A stretch of 64,000 bases of DNA from Leptidea sinapis (Eukaryota; Arthropoda; Insecta; Lepidoptera; Pieridae): contig NC_066272.1 in the NCBI RefSeq assembly GCF_905404315.1, positions 992,001-1,056,000 on the forward strand. The letters are read 5' to 3'. The position numbers and the translations under genes were made by a program. Below the pieces are notes generated by a model. That model searched no databases. It was given only the letters and a program-made list of their open reading frames with translations, and was not told the DNA's origin. Shown here one piece after another: positions 45,446-55,600 of the stretch. Position 1 is the first letter of the stretch, and each line of letters starts with the position of its first letter.

Positions 45446-45712
45446 CTAGCTGACCCGAAAGACACTGTTCTGTCAATAGAAAAAAATTAAAATTAGACAG
45501 CGTTTTCGTTGAAAGCTTCCAGGCGGCTTATTTTTTTCCGACACCTCCAACAAATTCCGTTCATATATACAAAATAAATACAAAAACTTAACAAATTACT
45601 ATACTAAAACTTTCCTCGAGAACCACGCTATCTATTAGTGCAAACAGTTTATCACGAACAGACAGACTGATAGACGCGGCGGAGGGCTTTGCTTAATAAT
45701 ATGTAATGATCC
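45446..45712 (-). mobile_element. Helitron-like fragment
   Basis: The complement of CTAGCTGACCCGAAAGACAC gives the minus-strand terminus TTTCGGGTCAGCTAG. The interior (GAACAGACAGACTGATAGAC on the plus strand) is usual for this Helitron group. The 5' end is not clear. Confidence 0.6.
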
Positions 45713-46039
45713 TATCTCATGCCTAATCAAAAAACCACATGAAACAATGAAAAATAAGGGCATTCCAAATATCTGCTATGAGTAAATATTTATTGGAGTC
45801 AGCCCAGACCCAATCCTTGAGTTTCATAAGCCGCGTATTTTATCAACGGACCGATATTGCATTCCAAGACTAGCCAATAAAGCGATTGAAATTGCCATAT
45901 TAAGAAATTTTAACCGGGAACTAGTGGACTGAAAATAATAAAATTAAATAATGTATTTTCATGCAATACTATGATATAAACAACGTCTAGACTGTGACAG
46001 CTATGAAAATGAGGAAAAAATTTGCTGTGAACTGTTGAC
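45713..46039. other. no gene recognised
   Basis: Spacer without assigned content. Confidence 0.35.
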
Positions 46040-46190
46040 CTCTACTTCCAGCAACACACGCACACTAAAAAAAAGTGAGTGGCGTATCGCGAGTGTAACA
46101 CGTAGGCTGTCATGCACACCAAAGTAAAAAAAATGGCCTGTTGTTATGCGTTGTTTCGTAGCAACAGGCTCTATCTAGACTTCTACTAAG
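46040..46190 (+). repeat. repeat Q, copy 1
   Basis: CTGTCATGCACACCAAAGTA, then GGCCTGTTGTTATGC, then AGGCTCTATCTAGACTTCTA parallels 48795-48890. The segment around GCGTTGTTTCGTAGCAACAG can form a small imperfect hairpin. No function is known. Confidence 0.5.
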
Positions 46191-46317
46191 CCTTATTGTT
46201 ACAGGTTGTCTACTTATTTCCGTTATTCTAGTATTTAACATAAATAAAAGCCACCTGAAAATTGCTTAAAATGTAAAGCAAAGATTTAAAGATTTTTTCA
46301 TTTTTACAGAAATAAAA

Positions 46318-46515
46318 AATTTCCGTTTGTTTCGTTCCGTGTCGGTGCTCTAACCAACTGAGCTAACCGTTCGAGTACCGCCTCGTTATAAAATTCTGTT
46401 TGCTTTGTTCAACTCTCAGGTTGTGGCTTCATCTACAAGATCTACTTTACAGTTGATAACCTGCTCAACCCCAATATTTGCATATTAGGAAATTGACTTG
46501 AGATGTCGCTCTAGT
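46318..46515 (-). mobile_element. SINE-2-related unit, copy 1
   Basis: The minus strand reads GCGACATCTCAAGTCAATTT, CAATATTTGCATATTAG on the opposite strand, GAGAGTTGAACAAAGCA, then a tRNA box A (GGTTAGCTCAGTTGGTTAGA) near 46347-46366. It is cut before a box B. The whole stretch is about 90 percent identical to 56748-56920 on the plus strand. It lies too far from tRNA structure to be a tRNA gene. Confidence 0.7.
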
Positions 46516-46825
46516 AAATCAAAACAATATGTTTTTATTTAGGTTTTTTTTTAAAAAACATAACATATTGTTTTTCATTTTTGTTATTTTCTTACTACTA
46601 CTTTTATGTGGTCATAATAATAATAATAAATATATTTGTAAACATTATTCAGATCAAGACACAAGTCATATTAGAGCGGCCGCGGCGCTGTATTCTTTAT
46701 TACATAATTCAATATCCTACGCAATTTTGCTTCTACTTCTGACTTGTCAGGGAACTTTCCTTTAATCAATATTGTGCGTTCCGTTAGATAGATTTAAGAG
46801 TATAATATATTTTTTACGATTGGTT

Positions 46826-47075
46826 TTTTTAAAGTGATATTCCTCACTTCTGGTATTAATAATGCAAATAAAATTTGTAACCAAAATTCATGGACGATGA
46901 GGGACTCGAACCCACGCCTCTCTCCGTCCGAGAGCTCTTACCAACTGAGCCAACCATTAAAGTGCCACAGAACGTAAATCTTGGTATGTCTTGTTCAACT
47001 CTCAAGGGTAAGAGAGCTCAAACGGAACCCGAGCGGGTTGATCGCCCGCATCGTCCAAATTTTAATCTGAATTAA
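46826..47075 (-). mobile_element. SINE-2, foldback with tRNA-like arms
   Basis: On the minus strand, a tRNA-like head with box A (GGCTCAGTTGGTAAGAGC, 46934-46951), a five-pair anticodon-like stem CTCTC/GAGAG and a perfect box B (GGGTTCGAGTCCC, 46901-46913) is followed by TTACAAATTTTATTTGCATT and GAAGTGAGGAATATCACTTT. On the plus strand, 47007-47062 reads GGTAAGAGAGCTC, then GAACCCGAGCGGGTT, then CGCCCGCATCGTCCAAATTT, a diverged copy of the same tRNA-like 3' half in the opposite direction. The unit is therefore a roughly palindromic pair of tRNA-like arms around a 55-bp centre. The anticodon loop lacks the usual T at position 33, so I call it a repeat and not a gene. Confidence 0.65.
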
Positions 47076-48129
47076 TAACAACATATTCAACTTCAACAAA
47101 TTCAACATATTCCCCCTAATTTTTACATATGTTATGTCCTTAAAAGCTTAATAGTTAGTAATAACTTTTATTAAATATGAGTAATGTATACTTTTATAAT
47201 ATGACGTAATAATTAATCGATAAGTAAATGGATTCAGAAAATTTTTTTTTGAAACTGTTTACTGTTGCTTAAATACACTATTTAATACACATATTGGATT
47301 TCATTTCAATGAAAATCAATCTAATTCTTTAATAAATAAAAGCTTTCTACAAAGAATAACCAACTTCAAATATCTGAAATGGTATTTACTTTAACTAAAT
47401 GATATACAATTTATACCATATTGCATGACAGCCATAATATATAGATTCATTTAAGCATCCATGGCTAAATGTTCATTCATATTCATGATGCAAAATATAT
47501 TTGCACCTATCATGATTTCAACACAATACCCTTCGCTTGGTTTACCAAATCATTGTTTAGAAATACTCTATTCATACGTTCAAAAATATCTTCCAAAATA
47601 CAAATAAAATGGAAGGATAACACGGATATATTTTTTGTGGACGTTAGTTAAAAACCAAAACCAAACAAATGGGTGACATGAGTAGGACGCGGACGGTAAC
47701 ACATAGTTTAAAGTTTAAACGAGTTTTGGGATTCACAAGAATTACTGTAATCACGGAACACATTTTCGGGTCACGAAAAATTGCTCCCCAGGGATGAATC
47801 GTATGTAAAATATTTAGCTTACCGAACTACAAAATAGTCACACATTAATTATTGATTCTAATACGATCTGTACTAATGAACCACAATTAAATGGAATTTT
47901 GTTGTTCAGTTTTCTTGAAAAAGTTTTTTATAGCGGGATAGATAGTATCGAAACCCCTATTTATTTCTTGCGTTTTAAAAACCTAAGAAATTCACAAATC
48001 TGTGAAATAAAATCAGATCGATGTGAAAACTTCATCAAGTCATGGTTAGTAATAATACGAAAAACAAATACTTTTTCTTCTATAACCTCAAAGTATTTGC
48101 ATATTTTCCATTACTTTATTTTTCAATAA
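47076..48129. other. no gene recognised
   Basis: AT-rich. Frames of 60-76 codons here have no motif. Confidence 0.45.
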
Positions 48130-48655
48130 CTTTCTTGCAACACCAGAGAAATCGCGAGAGCGTTGCAAGTCTTTTAGAAGGGTGTACTCGCTCCTTTTAA
48201 AGGTACACATGTCTTATAGTCTTTGAAACACCGAACAGGGCAGTTCATTCCGCAGCTTGTTTATACGAGGAAGAAAACTCCTTGAAACCCGCACTGTAGA
48301 GGAACGATATTATGATAAGAACGGATCATATCCAAATTTGTGGATTATCATTTGAAACTGGAATCCTACTGCAGGCATCACCTGATAGACGTCTATCAGT
48401 TTCTTGGGAATACTCCCCGTTATAATTGCGGCAGGACACACAATGAATCGAAGTCTCTACGCAATTCCAAGTGCTGTAGCCGTTCACAGAGCACGGATCC
48501 CAGACAATGAGCAGTAGCTCTACGTTGCACGCAGTCAAATTGTTTCGGCTGATTCTGGGGTGCGCGAGACCAGAGATGATAGCAATACTCCTTATGTGGA
48601 CGGACCTGCGTTTTGTAGAGCACTAGCTTGAAGTATTGCCATCTCATCCGATACT
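48130..48655 (-). mobile_element. LINE-A, 5'-truncated, decayed
   Basis: The minus strand reads RWQYFKLVLYKTQVRPHKEY, CYHLWSRAPQNQPKQFDCVQ, VLCERLQHLELRRDFDSLC. It then goes through broken pieces of the IYHGECSEELF and VWRSSTVRF regions to the complement of TCTTGCAACACCAGAGAAAT at the 48.13 kb end. Stops and small indels are frequent. The tail is not visible. Confidence 0.8.
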
Positions 48656-48794
48656 TACAAAATTAAATGCACAGACTTAGATCATTTATACCTATAGATA
48701 GACTGTGAGTGTTGTCAAAACGTCGAAAAAAATTGAAATTGTCAGGGATTAACTCTATTTTGAGCAATGAACGCAAATAACACAAAGTAACATA

Positions 48795-48890
48795 CAAATC
48801 GCTAGTGTAAAACGCAACTTGTCACGCACACTAAAGTTATAAACCTAGCCTGTTCTCATTTGTAGTCTAGCAATAGACTCTATCTAGACA
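48795..48890 (+). repeat. repeat Q, copy 2
   Basis: CTTGTCACGCACACTAAAGT, then TAGCCTGTTCTC, then AGACTCTATCTAGACATATA, in the order of copy 1 with the middle shortened. Confidence 0.5.
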
Positions 48891-49274
48891 TATAAATTAT
48901 CTAATTGCACAGCATACTATCTTAAGAAGTTTTTACTTCAATAAATGAAGAAAAACCAACTACTAACGTCTTATCTCATACAAAATACGATGTCGTGACT
49001 TGACGCAACAAAAACCGGATGGTGGTGGGTAATGGCGCAATTTATATCACATTCATCTTGTATTGTGTCGTATACCGACAGGGAAAGACAACCCTGATAG
49101 TTTCTACTACGGATACAAGTAAAATACAATCCTACTAACATTAAGATTTTAGAGAATCTAGTAAAGTATAGTATAAGTAAAAAGGCACTAATATATATAT
49201 TTATTTATTTTCATTTAAAATGTAATTTATAATCAAATTAGAGTCGATATTTAAACTTTTTCCATAGATATATA
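48891..49274. other. no gene recognised
   Basis: Mixed-composition spacer with no frame or repeat I can assign. Confidence 0.35.
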
Positions 49275-49487
49275 GACGACCCATATAGACCAGTGGTTAG
49301 TGACCCTGCCTATTTGGCATTTTTATGATGATTATGGATGTTTTTTAAGAGTCATGAATAATCTATAATAAGTATATTGTATTAAAAACAACGTTATCTT
49401 GTACCCATAGTACAGGCTATGTGCCTAGTTTGGGGCAAGATAATTTGTATAAAAGTGTGTCAATATTATTATTATATGATTTTTGAT
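49275..49487 (+). mobile_element. SINE-1, box B deleted
   Basis: The head CCAGTGGTTAGTGACCCTGC (box A region) is followed at once by GATGATTATGGATG. It then has ATAAGTATATTGTATTAAA, ACCCATAGTACAGGCTATGT, TTTGGGGCAAGATAATTTGT and TGTGTCAATATTATTATT. The box B and adjoining 20 bases present at 14334 are missing, so it could not be transcribed by Pol III from an internal promoter. Confidence 0.78.
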
Positions 49488-51189
49488 CAATAATATAATA
49501 GATTAATTATTTGAACTTAAACTAGAATGAAAATTGAGAAAAAAAACAGACCTTTGGCAAAATGAAAGAATGCAATAGAAATAATTACCAGACCATTCGG
49601 GATATTAACTGCACAGGATAGAGATATTAACAGTTCTTTGGAGGATGGTTGGATTGATCAGGGGTTCCGGTAGAATAGTTAATAATTACCAACTTATAGA
49701 CTTTAAAAAAAACAAATCGAATACAAATGTTTGAAATTAAAATACAACGAAAATGATAAACGAAACTAAAATAAATAAAAACAAATATTAAAGGTCAGTT
49801 TATATAAATTTTTTTTAAACTTTACAAAATGAAATGGGTTTTTGTTTTACTATTCATTCACAAAACGAGAATAAAGTCTATTTTAAATAATAGTTCTCAA
49901 CTGATACTTACTAGGTACTACCTATTACATGTTATTTTTATTTAAAACAAATTTAAAATAAAAATATTACAAATTGTTTTTAAATTTATTGTTTGCAGAA
50001 ACAGTGGTATATCAATGTATCAATTTCAAAGAATCCTACAATTTTTTTAAAACAATATCTTTACAATTACATTATTATTTGATTACATAAGTCTAAAAAT
50101 TTCACAAGCCTTTAGTAAATTTGTGTGTCAGTAAAGCGACACTCACACAGATAAATCTATGATTACCAATAAACTAGCAATAAATCCAATGACGTTCTAT
50201 ATAAGGACATTTCATTCGTAGTCTGATAACTGAACGGCAAAAGTGTGCTTAAAGACAATGTAAAGAAGGACACTTTCTCCTTAATCGTGTGTCAACTCCT
50301 TCTGTCCGAATTAAATCTGAAATGAATAAATGTTTTACATTGCTGCTTATTTACCAAAACTATTTTAAACAACTCGAGTGATGCGGCAATGTATAGATAA
50401 AGCAGACGAAGCTTAAGCTCTTATGTTGTAATTTGTGGTATGTTCCATACTTTGGCCTTATTTTTATACGACGTGATTTTTCTTTATTAAGTATAGAATG
50501 TCATTGAATAAACTTTTTAATTTGGCAGTTATTATTTGGCATTACCATAAGTATGCATCCCTACTATGTGGTATTACTTGAGCCAATTTTGAGAAGTCTG
50601 AATGTATCCAGATACCATACAAGTCAAATAATTTTTTGATATTATGTACGCTTCTAAGAATATAATTATGTTTTACTATTTCAAAGTTCTCATTGACGAA
50701 ACTACTATTCTATCGTAAGCAAACAAAATTTTAAATATAATTTTCCCAGACTAAAAGTATAAAATGTTTATACAATTACAAACAAACAGAACAAAACGAT
50801 ATCTTTTAGAAGAGTTACACTCGATTTCATTGTCAAATGAGCGGAAAATGAAAAGGAAAAACTCGTTGACCTGAAAGCCTAAGAAAATGAAATTTTTCTG
50901 TAAGATTAATTACGAAAAGGAAGATTTTGGCATTGATAGAACTCTTTAGTACGATTTCATCTTAAATTGTTAATTATTTTATTTACTTTATATTCATGTT
51001 GCAAACCGTACAAGTAATTCAATGTTTTGATGATATTAATTATAAATGTATAAAAATAGTAGTCGAACTAAATACTTTACGTGTAACTATAAAGTTTCTG
51101 TAAAGTCAATGAAACGTCGGAATGAATAAATAATAATAATTTTGCTTAAAAAAGTATGCAAAATAATTATAATTTTATATCTTGATATA
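49488..51189. other. no gene recognised
   Basis: AT-rich. The only possible signal is CTATATAAGGACATTTCATT at 50195-50215, which resembles a TATA box with a downstream initiator, but no convincing coding exon follows within several hundred bases. Confidence 0.4.
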
Positions 51190-51310
51190 ATTAAATAACG
51201 GGATCCACTCCGGGAGTGGCGGCATAAGAGAAAACTTGAACATTAAATTTGTGCATTTTTGAATATTTTGGAAAGGTAGGGAATCATTTCGCACAAATTG
51301 CTTTGTTTCA
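51190..51310 (-). repeat. repeat H, copy 3 (partial)
   Basis: On the minus strand: GCAATTTGTGCGAAATGATT, then ATGTTCAAGTTTTCTCTTAT, then CCACTCCCGGAGTGGATCCC, i.e. the right half of repeat H including its hairpin. Here the hairpin stem is CCACTCC/GGAGTGG, with compensating changes against GCACTCC/GGAGTGC in copy 1. Confidence 0.6.
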
Positions 51311-51517
51311 GTATAAAACCCCTTAAAAAACTATTATAATGAACTTAATATAAAGTACTGATTGATGTTATCTAAGTTAAGCTAACACACTTATCACAGA
51401 AACAAAGTTTGAGTGTACACCATTGCTTATACCAAAATTATTCCGATAGAAAGAAAACACCAAAATAATAACAAAGTTCGTAAATTAATTAATATCTAGC
51501 CCATCGCCTCACAAGTA

Positions 51518-51548
51518 GCAAGTTAGAAGTAAGAAGTGGCTAACTTGC
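51518..51548. repeat. short stem-loop
   Basis: GCAAGTTAG and its exact complement CTAACTTGC are separated by 13 bases. No terminator or small-RNA context is evident. Confidence 0.4.
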
Positions 51549-51889
51549 GTAATCTCGGCGGGGACTGAGAAGTTGGGCTGTCATGTTGCTGATTAGCTTT
51601 TTGCGATACTTATCGAAGATAAATTGCCGATGGATTCTCTTCGATCGAACTGGAAATTTATCTTTACAATTATGATTTCTCGCCGTAATAATTAAAGTTA
51701 TCATAAAGGGCTATATTACTTGCCATAACTCAAAACAAATAATCAATTAAATTAAACAAAGCATTTAAAGGCAATCTTTTAAAAAAATTACACAATTAGT
51801 TTTGCAACACAAAGTGATTTTTAAAGGTTTATCTTTAAACTATTTATGCCGATTTTGGGGCGGATGGTGTCGTGTAGTGAAAAAATTAT

Positions 51890-52250
51890 GACAAAAAAAG
51901 AACCAACTTCAAAAAACTATTCCAAAGCAATAAATAGCGGATACTCGTAGGCACTAAAAAGTAAAAAAATATTTGCGTATTTATCTAATAATTTTAATTA
52001 AGTTACAACTATTAATAAGAACCCCGACATGGCCCCGATTTCGCCTCTCGCCTCCTTACGTCGACAAAAAAACACACGCGCGACACAAGCAAATCTCACC
52101 TACAACTATGTATGTTGTTAGTTACAAACCCACCTTGGCTGACATTTACTCCAAATATAAAATTAAAATGGTACCACACGGAAAGCAACGGCTTTCAAAT
52201 AAAAAGAGAATCATCAAAATCGGTTCACCCAGTCGAAAGTGCTGAGTTAG
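51890..52250 (+). repeat. repeat P, copy 2 (longest)
   Basis: Starts like copy 1 (AACCAACTTCAAAAAACTAT; AAATATTTGCGTATTTATCT). It continues through a GC-richer part (ACCCCGACATGGCCCCGATT; ACGCGCGACACAAGCAAATC) to AACCCACCTTGGCTGACATT, and on to GAATCATCAAAATCGGTTCA near 52210. Open frames of 85-90 codons within it are incidental. The mechanism of spread is unknown; I see no inverted ends. Confidence 0.6.
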
Positions 52251-52719
52251 CAAACATAAAAAATATACAGTTGGATTTGAGAATCTCCTCCTTTCTGAAT
52301 TCGGTTAAAAGTAGATTCTATACGGCAATCGCAAGTAAATATTGCCCCTTAGGCGAAGGTTACTCGTGAAGAAAGGTGATGGTAACTGTTTGTATTAATT
52401 TGACAGAGTAATTCACTTTATTATTGGTTCCTGAGTTCCAGTCAAGTAATAAAAGATATCCTCACCATTATCATTCCGTGATAACGTAAGACCTAACGCA
52501 ACTCGGGAAATGAAGACCTATGTCTTGTAGAGTTGAAACGGTTTCCCGAGGACGGGAACGGGATATAAATATAGATTTAGAAACCCTCCAACACTGCCCT
52601 CAAGTGACTAGCGTTTTTTCTTTAAGCTTAATTAAATTTTATAAAAAAAATTACATGGTAAACTTTTTCATCTCATGAACCAACACAATTGTTTTTTTTT
52701 TATTCTTAGTAATGAATTT
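52251..52719. other. no gene recognised
   Basis: Mixed composition. ACCTAACGCAACTCGGGAAA at 52490 starts a GC-richer patch without a usable frame. Confidence 0.35.
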
Positions 52720-52885
52720 ATATGTTTGTTTCCGAGTCATGGATATTTATGTGTATATTTTTATGTTTAAGCTAGTATATTGTATAAGATAAATCCTTTT
52801 GTTGCACCCATAGTACACCGTATGCCGTGTTTGGGGCAAGATAATTTTAGTGAAAGTTTGTCAATTTTATTATTATAATACTTCG
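52720..52885 (+). mobile_element. SINE-1 fragment (body and 3' end)
   Basis: TTTGTTTCCGAGTCATGGAT, GTTTAAGCTAGTATATTGTA, ACCCATAGTACACCGTATG, GTTTGGGGCAAGATAATTTT, then a TTTATTATTAT end. The tRNA head is absent. Confidence 0.75.
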
Positions 52886-53444
52886 ATTAAATAAATATAT
52901 AACCATAAAACTTTTTTGAAATCTTTCAGTCGACACACGGCAATTGAACATAGCAAAAATATTTTATGATAAAAAAAAACCAACAACGTACTCCCTCTGG
53001 GGAAATCAATCAATATATATATCCCGGGTTTGATAATGCAAATCAAGATCTAATTAGTATCAGGGTAACACATTGTGTCGCAAAGCCAATAGGCACGAAA
53101 TTAAATTCAAATTATAGTATTTATAATCGTATCTATTTAATTACTGACTTTAAAATTTTGTTCGAAGAATTAAGATTAAATATAGTCAATATTTTTCTAT
53201 CTTTAGGCTGTAATATTTTTTTAAATATATACCTATGTTTATGCCTTTAATCGTTTATAAGACATATTTATTAAGTAATACAATAAAAATATGAAATGCT
53301 TCCGGTATTACATATTTGCAGAATAAATAATGTAATGTTCGTCTGACCACGGTAATGACTCGTAAAGGAGAAATATGAGTAGCATAAAAGGTATCATAAA
53401 ATACGCATTGTAGTTTATGTTTTAATTTCTGGAATTTATAATTT
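52886..53444. other. no gene recognised
   Basis: AT-rich. A 94-codon plus-strand frame (52966-53250) has no recognisable motif. Confidence 0.35.
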
Positions 53445-54592
53445 TGTAGGTCATTTGCAGCATACGCGGTCTAAAAGATTAGACAATTAACTGATGTAGA
53501 TACGGCGCGACTAGTATACTTTAGTTACTTCCATAGTATTATATCCTATGGACCCTATGGTATATTGCTATGGGGCGACGCAGTCGATAGTAATACAATA
53601 TTTGTACTGCAGAAGAGGGCTATTCGCGCTATTTATATCCTAGGTCCTATGAAATTAACATCTTGACTGTTTCTTCTCAATATATTCTCGATGAGATAAG
53701 TATATAGGCACATAAGTGAATTTGCTAGAAATTGTCATAACCATAATGTTAACGTCATGAACAGACATAAACTTATAATGCCTACGACTCGGCTAAGTCA
53801 AGTTGAGTCTTTTTTGGGGCGATGTATATGCATATACAACAAGGTCCCAGAAAATGTTCAAAAAAAATGTATTACGATATTCAAAATAATTGTTAACAAA
53901 CGTTTGTGTGGTAAACGTCACTATAAAATAATTCCTCAGGCTATTAAAGAAAAAGTTAAATTTTTATTGTAATTGATATTACTTTGTTACCATATTTTTT
54001 ATAAAAAAAAGAAGCCCGCTGAGTTTGTGATCGACCGTTCTTCTTAGGTCTGAGGCTTTATTTTTAGAATGGTTGGTAGTTTTGACTTTTTTTATGGAAT
54101 AGGAGGACAAACGAGCGTACGGGTCACCTGGTGTTAAGTGATCACCGCCGCCCACATTCTCTTGCAACACCAGAGGAATCACAAGAGCGTTGCAGACCTT
54201 TAAGGAAGGTGTTCGCGCTTTTTTTGAAGGTACCCATGTCGTATCGTCCCGGAAACACCGCACAAGGAAGCTCAGTCCACAGCTTTGTAGTTCGAGGAAG
54301 AAAGCTCCTTGAAAACCGCACTGTGGAGGACCGCCACACATACAGATGGTGGGGATGATATCCTAACTTGTGGCGTGTCGTGCGAAGGTGGAATTCGGCG
54401 GCAGGAATCAAGTTAAACAGTTCTTCGGAACACACCCCGTGATAAATGCGGTAGAAGACACACATTGAAGCAACGTTCTACGCAACGCCCAGTGATCCAG
54501 CCGTTCACAGAGCACTGGGTCCCCGACATTTCGAGCTGCTCAATAAGTCACATCCTATGTTGAATAGAAATATTCGAATTTGAATTTTTGTG
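53445..54592 (+). mobile_element. LINE-B, split by a LINE-A insertion
   Basis: The coding end reads KIRQLTDVDTARLVYFSYFH, ILLWGDAVDSNTIFVLQKRA, then AIRAIYILGP, and in a second frame HKLIMPTTRLSQVESFLGRC then NKVPENVQKKCITIFKIIVN. The 3' UTR (CCGTTCTTCTTAGGTCTGAG; GGTTGGTAGTTTTGAC) breaks at about 54087. It resumes at about 54540 with CAATAAGTCACATCCTATGT and a TTTGAATTT tail to 54592. The missing middle of the UTR is not lost but simply split by the insert. Confidence 0.82.
54088..54540 (-). mobile_element. LINE-A, 5'-truncated 3' end, nested
   Basis: The minus strand has VLCERLDHWALRR-like sequence, MCVFYRIYHGVCSEELFNLI, VWRSSTVRFSRSFLPRTTKL and GRYDMGTFKKSANTFLKGLQ, the 3' UTR, and an A-tail at the 54088 end. 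It is open for 107 codons, nearly undamaged, and inserted head-to-head with respect to its LINE-B host. Confidence 0.87.
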
Positions 54593-55034
54593 CAGTTCTT
54601 AATATCTTCCACATGTCAATATGGAACCAGAATGGATTTAATAAAATAGATTTAATTACAATTAAAAATTTAATTATATTTTTTTTTCCTATTAGAACAG
54701 TTGTAAGTTTATGTAGCTAACAACTTTGTTGGGTTGGTTGGGTATTAATTAGTATTATATTATTATTTATATTATAAGTCAGAAGTTCAAGGATTATGAA
54801 ACTGGAGTTGAACAATCACTTTTATATAACATTTCCTTGGAAAATGCAATTGAAGTGACAACTGAATTAAAGACTAACAAACATCTTTTATTTCGTACAA
54901 ATGTGCATGAACGTGTGTGGCTCAGAGGACAGAAAACTTATATTCAAAACCACTTCTTAGGTTAAGCCATTGATTCAGTCAACGAAGTATCGTTGATAGC
55001 TTAAAGAAGTATTACCCAGTAGGAACGCGTTAGT
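54593..55034. other. no gene recognised
   Basis: AT-rich spacer. Confidence 0.35.
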
Positions 55035-55600
55035 TAAGAGGGAACAGCGTACAGGACGCTATCAATGGATATTGCTCAGATTGATATAAGCCAGTCAACG
55101 CTGGAGTTCCTCAAGGTCATGTGCTATCTCTTACACTGTTTTTCCTGCATATTGTCAATGATATGTTGGACACCTCCAACATGTATTGTTATGTAGATCA
55201 CAGTGATAGAGATGCTGTATATACGAGCTATCCAGTTCTCTTTCAAAAATATATTGAGCAGTGCCGGAAGAAACTTCTAATCGACTCTCGTGAGAATGTC
55301 GCAAAAGAGGATGAAATGTTTGTTCAATTTAACCCGAAGAAGATTCAAGTTTGCTGGCTTACCACTAAAAAACCCCATATATCGTGGTCATCGCTCTGTA
55401 CAATATTGCTCTTAATAACTCCTATTATCGATATTCTGGGTCTTGAAATCTCGAGTGATTGCCAATTTCATGTTCATCTAGAAAAATATAACACTTCTAC
55501 TGGCCCACAATGTTGTATTTAATTGTTGCAACACAGAGCTGCCCGAATTGTCAAATCGCGTTGCGTAGAGACGTAGCTCCGTAGATGGTTATTTTCCTTG
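55035..55600 (+). mobile_element. LINE-A fragment covering RT motifs B and C
   Basis: Reads VNAGVPQGHVLSLTLFFLHI (motif B), DMLDTSNMYCYVDHSDRDAV, FVQFNPKKIQVCWLTTKKPH and IDILGLEISSDCQFHVHLE. It then breaks up around HRAARIVKSRCVETXLR-like sequence. It supplies the part deleted from the 12.5 kb copy. The catalytic motif that should read YADD is YVDH, so the enzyme would be dead even without its truncations. It ends before the 3' UTR. Confidence 0.8.

Noticed and set aside
46891..46966. Functional tRNA gene (box A and box B on minus strand)
   Set aside because: The anticodon loop lacks the normal T33, the acceptor ends do not pair properly, and the sequence belongs to a repeat with other copies here.
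50195..50330. TATA promoter followed by a small peptide gene (MNKCFTLLLIYQNYFKQLE)
   Set aside because: The TATA-like motif is expected by chance in such AT-rich DNA, and the 19-codon frame has no donor, no homolog known to me and no further exon.
52112..52369. 85-codon frame as a gene
   Set aside because: Overlaps repeat P and shows no motif.
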